DNA of 64,000 nt. Origin: Elephas maximus indicus. Lineage: Eukaryota; Chordata; Mammalia; Proboscidea; Elephantidae. A model generated the notes under the pieces. That model had not been told where the DNA came from and did no database searches. It saw only the letters and a program-made list of their open reading frames with translations. A program made the translations under genes and the position numbers. The stretch lies in contig NC_064820.1 of the NCBI RefSeq assembly GCF_024166365.1, forward strand, positions 148,200,001 through 148,264,000. Direction: 5' to 3'. Below are positions 25,456 through 35,984 of this stretch, one piece after another. Position 1 is the stretch's first letter. Every line of letters begins with the position of its first letter.

Positions 25456-26774
25456 GGTCTGTTTCTTTATGTTACTTGACATTGACTATTGCCTCCAAGT
25501 CATCTATAAGTTTTGTATTAGTTTATTTTATGTTTGCTTACTGTGTCATAGCTTCTTGCTTTGTTTTATTTTGATATGCCCAGATGGGTTGCTTGAGTGA
25601 GCTAGCTTGATTATTTTTTGCATTTGGAGCTCTGGCGTCCTGTCCTCAGCTGGCTAGAGCTGTTATCAGGTATATCAGTTTAGGAGTCCATTCATTTTTC
25701 TTTTATGGATTCAGCTCAGGTGTCTAGGTATTTGGTCATCAAGTGTGTGGTATGGGCTCTGTACTACAGTCTTAGAGGGGCAGGAGTGATTGGTGTAGGT
25801 ACCGGTATATGATTGCAGCAGGGGTCACACTCTGAACAAGGCCAGGGCCTGAGAATCGTCCCCATGTGTCTCTGAGGAAAGCGTGTCCCTGTTCTCTAGA
25901 CCTTACAGGTGGGTGGGCTCTGCAGATGGACTGTGGGCACCCCATGTTTTTGCTTGTTAGGACTGAGAGTTACCAGTTATCCTTGGACCTCTGTCGCTGG
26001 TGGCTGGGTGACCTGAGTGGAAGTACCAGTCCTTAGGCCCCTGATGTGAGTAGGTGAGGACCCTGTTTAAAAGTCAAAACAATGTCAAACATCAAACATC
26101 TACCTCTCTGCCCCACAACTGAAACGGTTGGAGTCTGCCAACAAGGGCCTATTCTCCTGAAATAGGCCCACACAGGTCCATGCAGAGGGGAAAGGTATTC
26201 AAATTCCACACACTGTTTATGCCTGGACAGGAGCCTTTTCTGTCCTGAGCTCCCACCGTCAGTGGAGCTGGCAAATTATCTTTTCCCCCAATTGCAAATT
26301 CATTCCTTCTCCAAGGCTGGGAGGATGGCTCTAGGCACTCAACAGGACCTATCTCAGGCCCAGGAAAGTCAGCTGCAGAAGGCGCCTTGGGAGGTGGAGG
26401 CACAGTAAAATCTGTGCAAGTACTTAGCTTTTGCCGAGAGCTCCATTCTTCTCTGGTTCCAGAGGTGTGAGTAGGCTGTGTGTCTGGCTGCTTCTCCTGA
26501 GGAAACTGCGGCCGAACGCTAGTAGCAGCCTGCCGCTGCTGCTCCCATGAGTGGTGCCCAAGGGGTCTCCGTGGTTCAGGTCCGGTTACTCCTCTCCACT
26601 TCTGAGCCGTCTCTTCCTCCCCCGACCCTCAGTTTATTTTCTAAGCTTGCCTTTGATGTTCAGGGCTCCTAGCTTGTCATAAATATACTCATTTCACTTG
26701 TTTTTTCAGGTCTCTGTTGTGCAGAGGGTTTGCTGGAAGTGTCTGTCCATTCCGCCACCTTGGCTCTGCCTCCG

Positions 26775-26905
26775 TAATGTTTTCAATGGCGGGTTTTTGG
26801 GAAGTTGATCACCAGATCTTTCTTTTGAGGCACCTCTGAGTGCATCTGAACTATCAGCCTTTCGGTCAGCAGCAGACTCCTCCCTTAGGCTAGACTCTTG
26901 GAAAT
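26775..26905 (-). repeat. AfroSINE right piece, split by an L1
   Basis: Continues the SINE interrupted at 19240: gttttcaatggcgggttttt, cagatctttcttttgaggca, then cagcctttcggtcagcagca. Confidence 0.85.
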
Positions 26906-27030
26906 GGGATTATTGGCTTCAAATGTTTACTCACAGTTCCCGAAGATATTCCCATATTGCTATATAGGCTGCAAGTCCATATTTCCATTGACAATATGAA
27001 ACACACAAAGAGTTCTGTTATGCTCAGCAA
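26906..27030 (+). repeat. Ancient L1M-like fragment, right part
   Basis: Contains ggaaatgggattattggctt and related L1M phrases. It is the probable continuation of 19035-19154. Confidence 0.4.
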
Positions 27031-27206
27031 ACATTTCTCTTTGACTTTTTGATGGAGATCTTTCTTCTGTGCCAGCTTTTTATTTTAATGTAGTATTAGG
27101 TTGAAATCCATGGCTTTAAACCTTATTACATTATTAACTATTTGAATTTTTAATTCAATAGAGCTATTATTCATAGTTACTTGTTTTAAAATAAACCTAC
27201 TTAGTA

Positions 27207-28212
27207 ATTCTCTGCTTTCAGCCAAGACGCATCTGACATCAGTAATGATATCCCCCATTCCATGTCCTCTTCTGAATCTGGCTTGAATTTCTGGCAGTTC
27301 CCTGTCAATTTAATGTTGCAACCATTTTTGAATTATCTTCAGGGAATTTTCCTTGCGTGTGATATTGATACTGTTTGATGATTTCTGCATTCCGTTGAAT
27401 CACCTTTCTTTGAATGGGTACAAATATGGATCTCTTCTAGTCGGTTGGCTAGGTAGCTGTCTTCCAAATTTTTGGCATAGTAGAGTGAGCACCTCCAGTG
27501 GTGCATCCATTTGTTGGAACATCTTAATTGGTATTCCACCAATTACTGAAGCCTTGGTTTTCACCAATGCCTTCAGTGCAGCTTGGACTTCTTCTTTCCT
27601 TCCATTGGTTATTGATCATACGCTACCCTTTGAAATAGTTGAATGTCGACCAATTCTTTTTAGTACAGTGACTCTGTGTATTCCTTTTATCTTCTTTTGA
27701 TGCTTCCTGTGTTGTTCAGTATTTTGCCCATAGAATCCTTCAATATTGCAACTTGATGTTTGAATTTTTTCTTCAGTTCTTTCAGCTTGAGAAATGCTGT
27801 TCTTCCCTTTTGGGTTTCTAACTCCAAATTTTTGCACATTTCATTATAACACTTTACTTTGTCTTCCTGGGCTGCCCTTTGAATTCTGTTTGGCTCTTTT
27901 ACTTCATCATTTCTTCCATTCACTATAGCTGCTCTATGTTCAAGAGCAAGTTTCACAGTTTCTTCTGACATCCATTTTGGACTTCTCTTTCTTTCCCGTC
28001 TTTTTTTAATGACCTTTTGCTTTCTTCATGTATGATGTCCTTGATATCATCCCACAACTTCTCTGGTCTTTGGTCACTGGTATTCAGTGTATCAAATCTA
28101 TTCTTGAGATGGTCTCTAAATTCAGGTGGGATATACTCAAGGTCATGTTTTGGCTCTCATGGACTTGTTTTAATTTTCTTCAGCTTCAACTTGAATTAAT
28201 AGTCTGTTCTGG
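27207..28212 (-). mobile_element. RTE copy 2, inverted 5' segment
   Basis: About 1.0 kb of RTE in minus orientation. It covers the region between endonuclease and reverse transcriptase (open frame 27971-27687 with MSEETVKLALEHRAA and FLKLKELKKKFKHQVA) up to the QARFRRGHG/DVR part of the RT at its low-coordinate end. It is joined head-on to the plus-strand rest of the same element at about 28212. Confidence 0.85.
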
Positions 28213-29325
28213 AGACCTATGTTTTACTGACTATGCAAAAGCATTCAACTGTGTGGATCATAAAAAATTATGGATAACATTATGAAGAATGGAAATTCCA
28301 GAACACTTAATTATGCTGATGAAGAACCTGCACATAGACCAAGAGGCAGTCGTTTGAACAGAACAAGGGGACACTGCATGGTTTAAAATCAGGACAGGTG
28401 TGTGTCAGGGTTGTATCCTTTCACCATACTTATTCACTCTGTATGCTGAGTATATAATTCAAGAAGCTGGACTATATGAAGAAGAGTGCGGCATCAGGAC
28501 TGGAGGAAGACTCATTAGCAACCTGCGATATGCAGATGATACAACCTTGCTTGCTGGAAGTTAAGAGGACTTGAAGCACTTATTGATGAAGATCAAAGAC
28601 TACAGCCTTCAGTATGAATTACACTCCCAACATAAAGAAAACAAAAATCCTCACAACTGGACCAATAAGCAACATCATGATAAATGGAGAAAATACTGAA
28701 GTTGTCAAGGACTTCATTTTACTTGGATTCACGAACAATGCCCGTGGAAGGAGCAGTTAAGCAATCAAATGATGTATTGCATTGGGCAAGTCTGTTGCAA
28801 AAGACCTCTTTAAAGTGTTGAAAAGCAAAGATGTCATTCTGAGGACTAAGGTGCGTCTGACCCAAGCCATGGTATTTTCAATCACCTTATATGCATGTGA
28901 AAGCTGGACAATGAATAAGGAAGACTGAAGAGGAGTTGATGCCTTTGAATTATGGTGTTGGTGAAGAATATTGAATATGCCATGGACTGCCAGAAGAACG
29001 CACAAATCTATCTTGGAAGAAGTACAGCTAGAATGCTCTTTAGAAGCAAGGATTGTGAGACTTCATCTTTCGTACTTTGGACATGTTATCAGGAGGGACC
29101 AGTCCCTGGAGAAGGACATCATGCCTGGTAAAGTAGAGCGTCAGTGAAAGAGAGGAAGACTCTCAAAGAGATGGATTGATATAGTGGCTGCAACAATGGG
29201 TTCAAACACAACAATGATTGTGAAGATGGCATAGGACCAGGTAGTGTTTCCTGCTGTTGTACATAGGGTCACTATGAGTTGGAATTGACTCAGCAGCACC
29301 TACCAACAAGAAGAACATTTATTAA
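28212..29325 (+). mobile_element. RTE copy 2, direct 3' segment
   Basis: Begins at the RT motif A region (TDYAKAFNCVDHKK) and continues with GCILSPYLFTLYAEY and LRYADD to the 3' tail gtcactatgagttggaattg. In element coordinates it begins almost exactly where the inverted segment ends, with about 20-25 nt missing. Stops and frameshifts are present. Confidence 0.88.
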
Positions 29326-29843
29326 TTACAAAGATAACGTAAGAATTATTTGCTTTCTGCAACTGGAGCTTACTCCTTTTCTTTACTTTTATTGATGTGT
29401 TGTATCTCTTTTGATTGCAAGTGATAGAGACTTGACTCTAAGTAGCTTAAGCAAAAACAGAATGAGTTGAATCCCCAAATTGGGAAGAGCTGGTACAGCT
29501 TCAGAAAAAGCTAGATCCAGGAGCTGACCTATATGATCATGGTCCTGTCACTCCCTTTCTCTGCCGTGACTCTTTCTGTGTGTTGGCTTTGTCCTCAGTC
29601 AGGTTTTCTTCACAGGATACTAAAGGTGATCTATGGTTCCTCAAGTCCACACCCTTTTGGCTTGTATTTCAGAAGGAAAAGAGATGTCCAACTCCAGCTC
29701 CCATATAGTAAATCTAGTGAAGTTTCTCGTTGGGTTTCATGGGTCATGTGTCCGTATCTGAGCCAATCACTGTGCTTGGGGGAGATTCTGGGCTCCAACT
29801 GGCCAGCCTGTGTCATATATACCTATTCCTAATGCTGGGTTAT
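29326..29843. other. Old repeat-like or unique sequence
   Basis: 29390-29820 resembles an old mammal-wide repeat (tgcaagtgatagagacttga, then tgtgtgttggctttgtcctc), but I cannot name the family. No gene is seen. Confidence 0.35.
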
Positions 29844-29962
29844 GGACTTAAGCATAACAACCATTGTGAGGTTGGCACAGGACCGGGCAGTGTTTTGTTC
29901 TGTTGTTCATAGGGTTGCTGTGATTTGGAACTGACTCAGCTGTACATAACAAAAACAACAAC
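29844..29962 (+). mobile_element. RTE 3'-tail fragment
   Basis: A 5'-truncated copy of only the last 120 bp: cttaagcataacaaccattg, gcacaggaccgggcagtgtt, then an AAC-type repeat tail. Confidence 0.75.
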
Positions 29963-29975
29963 ATTGCTGGGTCAG

Positions 29976-30122
29976 AGCCCTGATGCTGTAGTGGTTAAGA
30001 GCTTGGCTGCTGACTGAACGGTGGGCAGCTGGAATCCACCAGTTGCTCCTTGGAAACCCTATGGGGCAGTTCTACTCTGTCCTATGAATCCGAATTGACT
30101 CCACAGCAATGGGTGCTTTTTT
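29976..30122 (+). repeat. AfroSINE, sense, with target-site duplications
   Basis: Runs from agccctgatgctgtagtggt to the tail cagcaatgggtgc. It is flanked by attgctgggtcag (29963-29975) and attgctgagtcag (30123-30135), a 13-bp duplication with one transition. Confidence 0.92.
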
Positions 30123-30181
30123 ATTGCTGAGTCAGGTGGGAGTGGCATTATGATTTATAGCCCCTTCAGGCTTTACAGAAA

Positions 30182-30345
30182 TCCTGGTGGCCTAGTGGTT
30201 AAGAGCTACGGCTGCTAACCAAAAGGTTGGAAGTTTGAATCCACCAGGTGCTCCTTGGAAACTCTATGGGGCAGTTGTACTCTGTCCTATAGGGTCGCTA
30301 TGAGTCAGAATCAACTCGATGGCAATGGGTTTGGAACAGGTTTTT
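30182..30345 (+). repeat. AfroSINE, sense, with perfect 17-bp target-site duplication
   Basis: A near-consensus short AfroSINE with the tail tagggtcgctatgagtcaga. The sequence ttcaggctttacagaaa occurs at 30165-30181 and again at 30346-30362 without mismatch, which marks a comparatively young insertion. Confidence 0.95.
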
Positions 30346-30424
30346 TTCAGGCTTTACAGAAACAGAGATTATTTTCTTGGGGGGGTGGTTCCCAAAAAGA
30401 AGAGCCCGATGCTGAGATGGTGTT

Positions 30425-30600
30425 ACTGAAGAAGGAATAAATTACTCAACTTCTCTGAGCTTCAGTTTCCTCTCCCGTGAAATAGAGATTATAGCAGTGT
30501 CCACTTGCCAGGTTGTTGTGAAGATGACATAAATCAATGCCCTTGGCCCTGTGCCTGGTGTGTGCTAGATTTCAATAAATGTTAACTTGGAGGACAACCA
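30425..30600 (+). repeat. MIR
   Basis: Contains caacttctctgagcttcagt, cgtgaaatagagattatagc and gtgctagatttcaataaatg. Confidence 0.75.
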
Positions 30601-30610
30601 CAATAGCAAT

Positions 30611-31274
30611 AGTTAATATGATGAAATGAAACTGATTAATAGAAAAGCACTTAACTCCAGGCATGGTAGCCTTGTAGCTTTCAAAACAGTAGCAGAATCC
30701 CAAGTGACCTTTCAAATATCTTCCTGGAGGTGTTTAAAATCTCTGAATCCCCCCTGAGCCCTGTGCCTGGCACATGACGTGAGCCTCACAATCTTCTTCA
30801 TGTGTCTCCTTCCCTATTCTTCACAGCCCTGTGTTCTCAGCTCCGTGGCTGCTTCGCTACCCAGCTGCAGCAGCAAGCTAACCAGCCCTCACCTCATAGG
30901 GAAATTAGGGAAATTGGGACTCCCCGGGGCTTGATTACCCCTCCAGATGTGGTACCCATTCTTCCCTGGGGGCCTGAAGCAGTGAGTTGTCCATTGAACT
31001 TTCTCCTTTCAAGAGAAGCGTGCTAGCCTTGGGGGTAATGTGGTGGGTCCCCATGGTGCTGCTCAAGTAACTCAGTTGTGCTCACAGAGTAGCGAGATTG
31101 AAATGCTCAGACAATCCTTCTTCGTGTTGTGTTTTAACATTTCTGACATCAAAGCATGCCTCCTAATTAATGTGTATATTTTGAGTATGGACTACCCTCC
31201 CTCTCCTGCCCTCCACTGGTATTAAATTGGTGCTGCGTCTTACCATCCGTGGCATCAGAGAACTGAGAAATACG
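30611..31274. other. Unique sequence
   Basis: No gene or repeat family recognised. Confidence 0.4.
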
Positions 31275-31480
31275 GTGATGCACACACTGTGGGTTAGGGG
31301 CTGGGCTAAGGATTTTTGTGCCTTATTGGATCTGTCTTGTTATTATCTGCAATCAACTGCTGAAGAAACTGAGGGACCATGACTTGATCAAAGTTGTGCT
31401 TAGTAAGTGGCTGAGCCAGGATTCAAACCCAGGCAGCTCTGTTGCCTTCCAGAGCTATGCTTTTACCTGACCCATTATAC
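31275..31480 (-). repeat. MIR, antisense
   Basis: Antisense MIR phrases: aactgctgaagaaactgagg, gtaagtggctgagccaggat and tcaaacccaggcagctctg. Confidence 0.75.
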
Positions 31481-32007
31481 AGTTTGTTAGTTCTGTGGGA
31501 TAGATTTTGCAGTGAGAAACCATTCTCCTGTAGTTTTTATGATCAATAATCAATACAAAAAAGACACAGTCGGTCACCCCCTTGTCCCAGGCTGCCTACC
31601 CCCTCTCCCTAGCACCGGCTTCAGAACTCTGAGCAGTGTGCACGTTATGAGGTAACCACAAGATGGCGCTTTTGACCTTTCTCCTTAAGGTGAGCTCCGG
31701 CCTTGGACTTCCTTCCCTGGGGCTTTCAGTCTGTTAACCCATTCAGGTGTGTTTCCTGGAACCCCTGCTTAATGCTTTTCAGAAGAACTAAAGCCATGCA
31801 ACTTGAAGGCAAAGGAACAGGCCACAGTGGGGGTTGTATGCCATGAGGGGGTGTGTATAAAGAGTGGTGCCATGTGAACAGAATGGGGTCCAACACCCAC
31901 ACAGTAGTTTGACACCATTGTTGGTGCTTGGCATTCCTTACTAAGCCACTTCTCCTTAGCCTGATTTCACAGCATAAAAGTTCTATGAGTTAAGAATCTG
32001 TTTCATT
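31481..32007. other. Unique sequence with a CTCF-like motif
   Basis: No gene recognised. The CTCF-like site at 31656-31670 is listed separately. Confidence 0.4.
31656..31670 (+). promoter_or_regulatory. CTCF-like motif, forward
   Basis: CCACAAGATGGCGCT matches the CTCF core (CCAC, variable, AG, variable, GGCGC). It lies in unique sequence, not in a SINE. Binding is inferred only. Confidence 0.45.
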
Positions 32008-32023
32008 AAAAAACAGTGTTTGA

Positions 32024-32161
32024 CAGGGCAGAGAGAAGGAATGTGCTGTCTCATTACGGGGAGAGCAACTAGGAGTATATACCAAAGCATATATAAGGTT
32101 TTGTATGAGAGACTGACTTGATGTGTGAGCTTTCACTTACAGCACAATAAAAATTAAAAAC
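32024..32161 (+). mobile_element. Short L1 3'-end insertion with target-site duplication
   Basis: 138 bp of L1 3' end (gttttgtatgagagactgac, then acagcacaataaaaattaaa). The 16-bp flanks are aaaaaacagtgtttga (32008-32023) and aaaaaaccgtgtttga (32162-32177). Confidence 0.85.
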
Positions 32162-32177
32162 AAAAAACCGTGTTTGA

Positions 32178-32637
32178 GTTAGGCAGAAATTTGGGTGTCC
32201 CTTCAAGAACATTTGAGAAATCTCAAGCAGAGGCTTCCTGAACCTTCTCCCTCCCACCATGCAGCCCATGTGCTGAGGAGGCCAACTGTGGGGTGGGGAG
32301 AGTGGGAGGCACACTGGGAGAGTCTACCTGCTGGGCTTGGGGAAGCCAGAGGCGTGGGAGGGGTGCATGGCCACCCCCTCAGGGCCAGCTTTCCAATGAC
32401 TTGGATGAATGAATGTTATCAGCACTATTACCTACCACCTCAGGGCCAGCATGGTCCTGGGGGCTGGAGATCTAGAACCTTCTGGTCATGGGCAGGTGGC
32501 AATATATCCTAATGCTGTGCATGGTAGAAAAATGTCCTGAAAGGAGAACCTGCATATCAGGCCTGTAGCTCCAAGAGGCATTCTCTGAGCTCGGGGGGCC
32601 CCTTTTATTGTTCTGTCTCCGCCAGTAGTCATAAAGT
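32178..32637. other. Unique sequence
   Basis: GC-rich in part, no gene recognised. Confidence 0.4.
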
Positions 32638-32745
32638 ACCTACTCTGTGCCAGACACTCACCAGAGGCTGGGAATTCAGAGACAAAATCTAGTCATTCTT
32701 GCCAGGGATCCCATAGCCTAGTTCGAGAGACAGACACATCTAGAA
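32638..32745 (+). repeat. Ancient mammal-wide repeat fragment (family not named)
   Basis: The series tactctgtgccagacactca, gaggctgggaattcagagac and gttcgagagacagacacat recurs in mammalian genomes. A related copy lies at 58495-58625. Confidence 0.45.
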
Positions 32746-32767
32746 AACTACCATCCAGTGTGGAAAC

Positions 32768-32921
32768 ACTAACCCTTTGCTGTCAAGTTGATTCTGACTC
32801 ATAGCGACCCTACAGGACAGGGTAAAACTGCCCCGTAGTTTCCAAGGAGCACCTGGTATATTTGAACTGCTGACCTTTTGGTTAGCAGCCATAGCTCTTA
32901 ACCAGTACGCCACCAGGGTTT
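32768..32921 (-). repeat. AfroSINE, antisense
   Basis: Reads ttgctgtcaagttgattctg through gttagcagccatagctctta to cgccaccaggg. The flanks ccagtgtggaaacactaa and ccagtgaaaccctaa look like a degenerate duplication. Confidence 0.88.
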
Positions 32922-32964
32922 TCACCAGTGAAACCCTAATGATATGGTAAAATAGTGTGGATTG

Positions 32965-33145
32965 GACAGGACTGAGTTGGCTGATTGGTACTTGGGTGTC
33001 CCTAAGCAAGTAGCTGAACTGCCACCACACTCAGTTTTCTTGTTTATAAAGCATGGATGATAGTGTAGATGTCAACGCCTGCTTCATGGAGAAGATCGGA
33101 TAAGAACATGTGTAAGGTGCCTTGTATCAAGCCTAACACAGGGAG
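32965..33145 (+). repeat. MIR-like
   Basis: Contains cctaagcaagtagctgaact, tcagttttcttgtttataaa and gataagaacatgtgtaaggt. Confidence 0.5.
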
Positions 33146-33269
33146 AAGCACAAGTCGCACTGAGTTCCTTATCCTGTATGGGATTTGCAAGTGCCTCAAA
33201 GCTGAGAGGTAGAATCAGTACACTGGGCCATAGAATATGAATTCCAAACACTCCCCAAAGGTTGGGGTG

Positions 33270-33776
33270 TGTCTTAGTCATCTAGTGCTGCTATAACGGA
33301 AATACCACGAGTGGATGGCTTTGACAAAGAAGAACTTATTTTCTTATAGTCTAGTAGGCTAGAAGTCCAAATTTAGGGTGCCAACTCCAGCAGAAGGCTT
33401 TGTTTCTCTGTCGGCTCTGGAGGAAGGTCCTTGTCATCAGTCTACCCTTGATCTGGGAGCATCTCAGCTCAGGAACGTCAGGTCCAAAGGACACACTCTG
33501 CTCCTGGTGCTGCTTTCTTGGTGGTATGAGGTCCCCATGTCTCTCTGCTTGCTTCCGTCTTTAATATCTCAAAAGAGATCGACTTAAGACGCAACCTAAC
33601 CTTGTAGACCTCACCAATGTAACTGTTATTAATCCACCTTATTACATCACAGTGATAGGATTTACAGCATACAGGGAAATCACATCAGATGATAAAATGG
33701 TAGACAATCATACAAGGGAATCATGACCTAGCCAAGTTGACAGATATTTTTTGGGGACACAATTCAATCCATGACA
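33270..33776 (-). mobile_element. Solo LTR (ERVL/MaLR-like), antisense
   Basis: A 507-bp LTR without internal sequence. On the minus strand it begins TGTCATGGATTGAATTGTGT and ends GACTAAGACA, so it has TG...CA termini. A perfect 5-bp duplication GGGTG flanks it (33265-33269 and 33777-33781), as expected for class III retrovirus-like integration. The family name is my inference from the general LTR pattern. Confidence 0.88.
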
Positions 33777-33995
33777 GGGTGATAGGGAAGAAATCAGTGA
33801 GACTTGATTTAATTGGGACAAATACAATAAAGTGCTGGGCTTAGGTTCAAAGAGTCAATTGCTCAAACAACTGATTGGAGAGGTGGCATGAAACTCTGCT
33901 CTCATGTGACGAGTCCTTGGAGATCAGTAGAATGCCTGCTTAGAGGATGTTGTGTGGTGGCTAAGAACAGCAGAATGGACTTAGATGGAGAGATG

Positions 33996-34440
33996 CTCTC
34001 AAGTCATCTCTGACGCGTGACGACCTCGTGTACGACAGACCAAAGCATCGCCTGGTCCTGTGTCAGCCTCACAGTCACAGATATACTTGAGTCCATTGTT
34101 ATGGCTATTGTGTAAATTCATCTCATGTAGGGCCTCCCTTGTCCTTGTTGGCCCACTATCTCACCAAACATGGTGTCCTCATCCAGTGATTGATCCATCC
34201 TGATGACGTGTCCAAAGCAAACAAGTCGGACATTGTTGTGTTGTGATTCATAAGGTTTTCATTGGCTACTTTTCAAAAATAGATTGACAGGTCTTTCTTC
34301 CTAGTCTCTCTTAGTCTGGAAGCTCTGCTGAAATCTGTCCACCATGAGTGGCCCTGCTGGTATTTGAAATACTGGTGGCATAATTCCTAGCATCACAGCA
34401 ACATCTAAGTCACCACAGTATGACATGCTGACAGGTGAGT
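33996..34440 (-). repeat. Chimeric repeat: RTE 3' region plus SINE-like arm, antisense
   Basis: 34035-34215 is the antisense of the RTE 3' region (catcgcctggtcctgtgtca, then agggcctcccttgtccttg). The rest (34235-34440) is a different module, ggttttcattggctactttt to catcacagcaacatctaag, which I associate with a longer afrotherian SINE-like family. Confidence 0.55.
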
Positions 34441-35104
34441 GGCAGAACATAGACTCAGGGAGTTGAATAAAAGTACAGGGTCCTGGAGGAAGGAAATGAG
34501 CCACAGCCAACCAGGAGCTGGTTTGGAGTCAGGGACCTAATGTCAAAGGGCCTGGATGTCACCTCCTAGAATGGTCGAGAGGAGGACCAGAGAAGGCTCG
34601 CCTGGAGAGGATCAGACTTGTCACAGCATGGTCTCTGCCTTTGAACACATCAAGGGCTGGCACGCGAAGAAGGTACTGCACTGCCTCTGGGTAGCCCCAG
34701 AGATGGGCCACAGAAAGCGTGCTGTAAGGAAAACTTTAACAGCCTTCGAGTGCTTGGACTTTTCCACCCACAGAACGTACTGCTTTATGAGCTGTGAGGC
34801 TCCAGATACTGGGAGTATTCAAGCAGCCTCTGGATTCTGGGATCATCTAAGGCAGGAATTAATTCATACAAGGCCCAAGGAACCTCAGGGTAAACTTTAC
34901 GGGAGTCCAAGGATCTCCTGCAAGTGCTGGCAAAATAGTTTGTACATTTTTCAGGGAAAGGAAACCATAGCGTTTATCAGCTTTTCAATGGGCCCAGGAT
35001 CCAAAAACAGTTAAAAATTCACAGCTTCAAAATAATTTTGCTGTTGAATACAAGATAGGATTAGATGCTCAGGTTTTCTTTTTTTCTTTAAGATTCTTTG
35101 GATA
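34441..35104. other. Unique sequence
   Basis: The 152-codon open frame at 34556-35014 has no recognisable domain or splice context and is not called a gene. Confidence 0.4.
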
Positions 35105-35335
35105 GTTAAATATGTTCCTGTGGCCACCATAAAATTATTGCTCTTATTATTACCCATCATTTACTGCGTACTTAATTGATGCCACACAAATTCCTACACA
35201 TTTTACTTGATTTGTCTCATTTAATGTCTCAAAAAAAATCCTTTGCTATTGAGCACAATTATTCTTCTATTTTACAAGGGAAGAAGCTGAGGCAGGGAAG
35301 TTTGCCTAAGCTCACAGAAGCTTCCAGTTTCTTCT
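35105..35335 (-). repeat. MIR, antisense
   Basis: Contains ttacttgatttgtctcattt, attttacaagggaagaagct and gcctaagctcacagaagctt. Confidence 0.7.
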
Positions 35336-35541
35336 CTCGATAGATCCATGCCCTAAATGTGTCCTTTTTATGCCTAATAAGTGTAATGTTAATTCAGGTA
35401 AATCGACATAGACTGCAAACCTCTTCAATTTCCCTTGGAAATTTTAAATGCACTGTAATAACAATAAACTACTAACATTTATTGGCTGCTTACTTTCTGT
35501 GTTGAGCCATTTTACCTCATTTAATACTCAGTGTTGTTATT

Positions 35542-35708
35542 GAGGAGCCCAGGTGGTACAGTGGTTAAGAGCTCGGCTGCTAACCAAAAGGTCGGCAGTT
35601 CAAATCCATCGGCTGCCCCTTGGAAACCCCATGGGGCAGTTCTGCTGTGTCCTGTAGGGTCACTACGAGTCAGGAATTGATTTGAAGAAAATGGTTTTTT
35701 CTTTTTCA
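35542..35708 (+). repeat. AfroSINE, sense
   Basis: Near-consensus: aggagcccaggtggtacagt, agctcggctgctaaccaaaa, then gtagggtcactacgagtcag. Confidence 0.92.
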
Positions 35709-35717
35709 CTGCCCTGT

Positions 35718-35882
35718 GAGGAGCCCTGGTGGTACAGTGGTTAATCATTTGACAGCTAACCAAAAGATCTGCAGTTTAAATTCACCAGCTGCTCCTTGGA
35801 AACCCCATGGGGCAATTCTACCCTGTCCTATGGGGTTGCTGTGAGTTGGAATCGATTTGACAGCAATAGGTTTGGTTTTGGG
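35718..35882 (+). repeat. AfroSINE, sense, tandem neighbour
   Basis: A second SINE only about 10 bp after the first and in the same orientation: gagccctggtggtacagtgg to ttgacagcaataggtttgg. Confidence 0.92.
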
Positions 35883-35984
35883 TCTTACAGCCCTATAACG
35901 TTGGGACTATTGTGTCCCCATTTTGTGGATGAGGACACTGGGGCTGGAAGACATTAAGCAGGTTGCCTATGATCACTCTGCTTT

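Larger units (their letters stand above)
19241..26774 (-). mobile_element. Near full-length L1 (copy B), inserted in an AfroSINE
   Basis: About 7.5 kb and closely related to copy A in the same orientation. On the plus strand it runs from a T-run (19241) and 3' end through a 3' UTR to about 20195, ORF2 (20198-24075), ORF1 (about 24560-25455) and a 1.3 kb 5' UTR, ending at the minus-strand start GGAGGCAGAGCCAAGGTGGC. Target-site duplications tagtgttttc (19231-19240) and taatgttttc (26775-26784) flank it with one mismatch, and the two halves of an AfroSINE abut them. It is less decayed than copy A but not functional. Confidence 0.94.
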
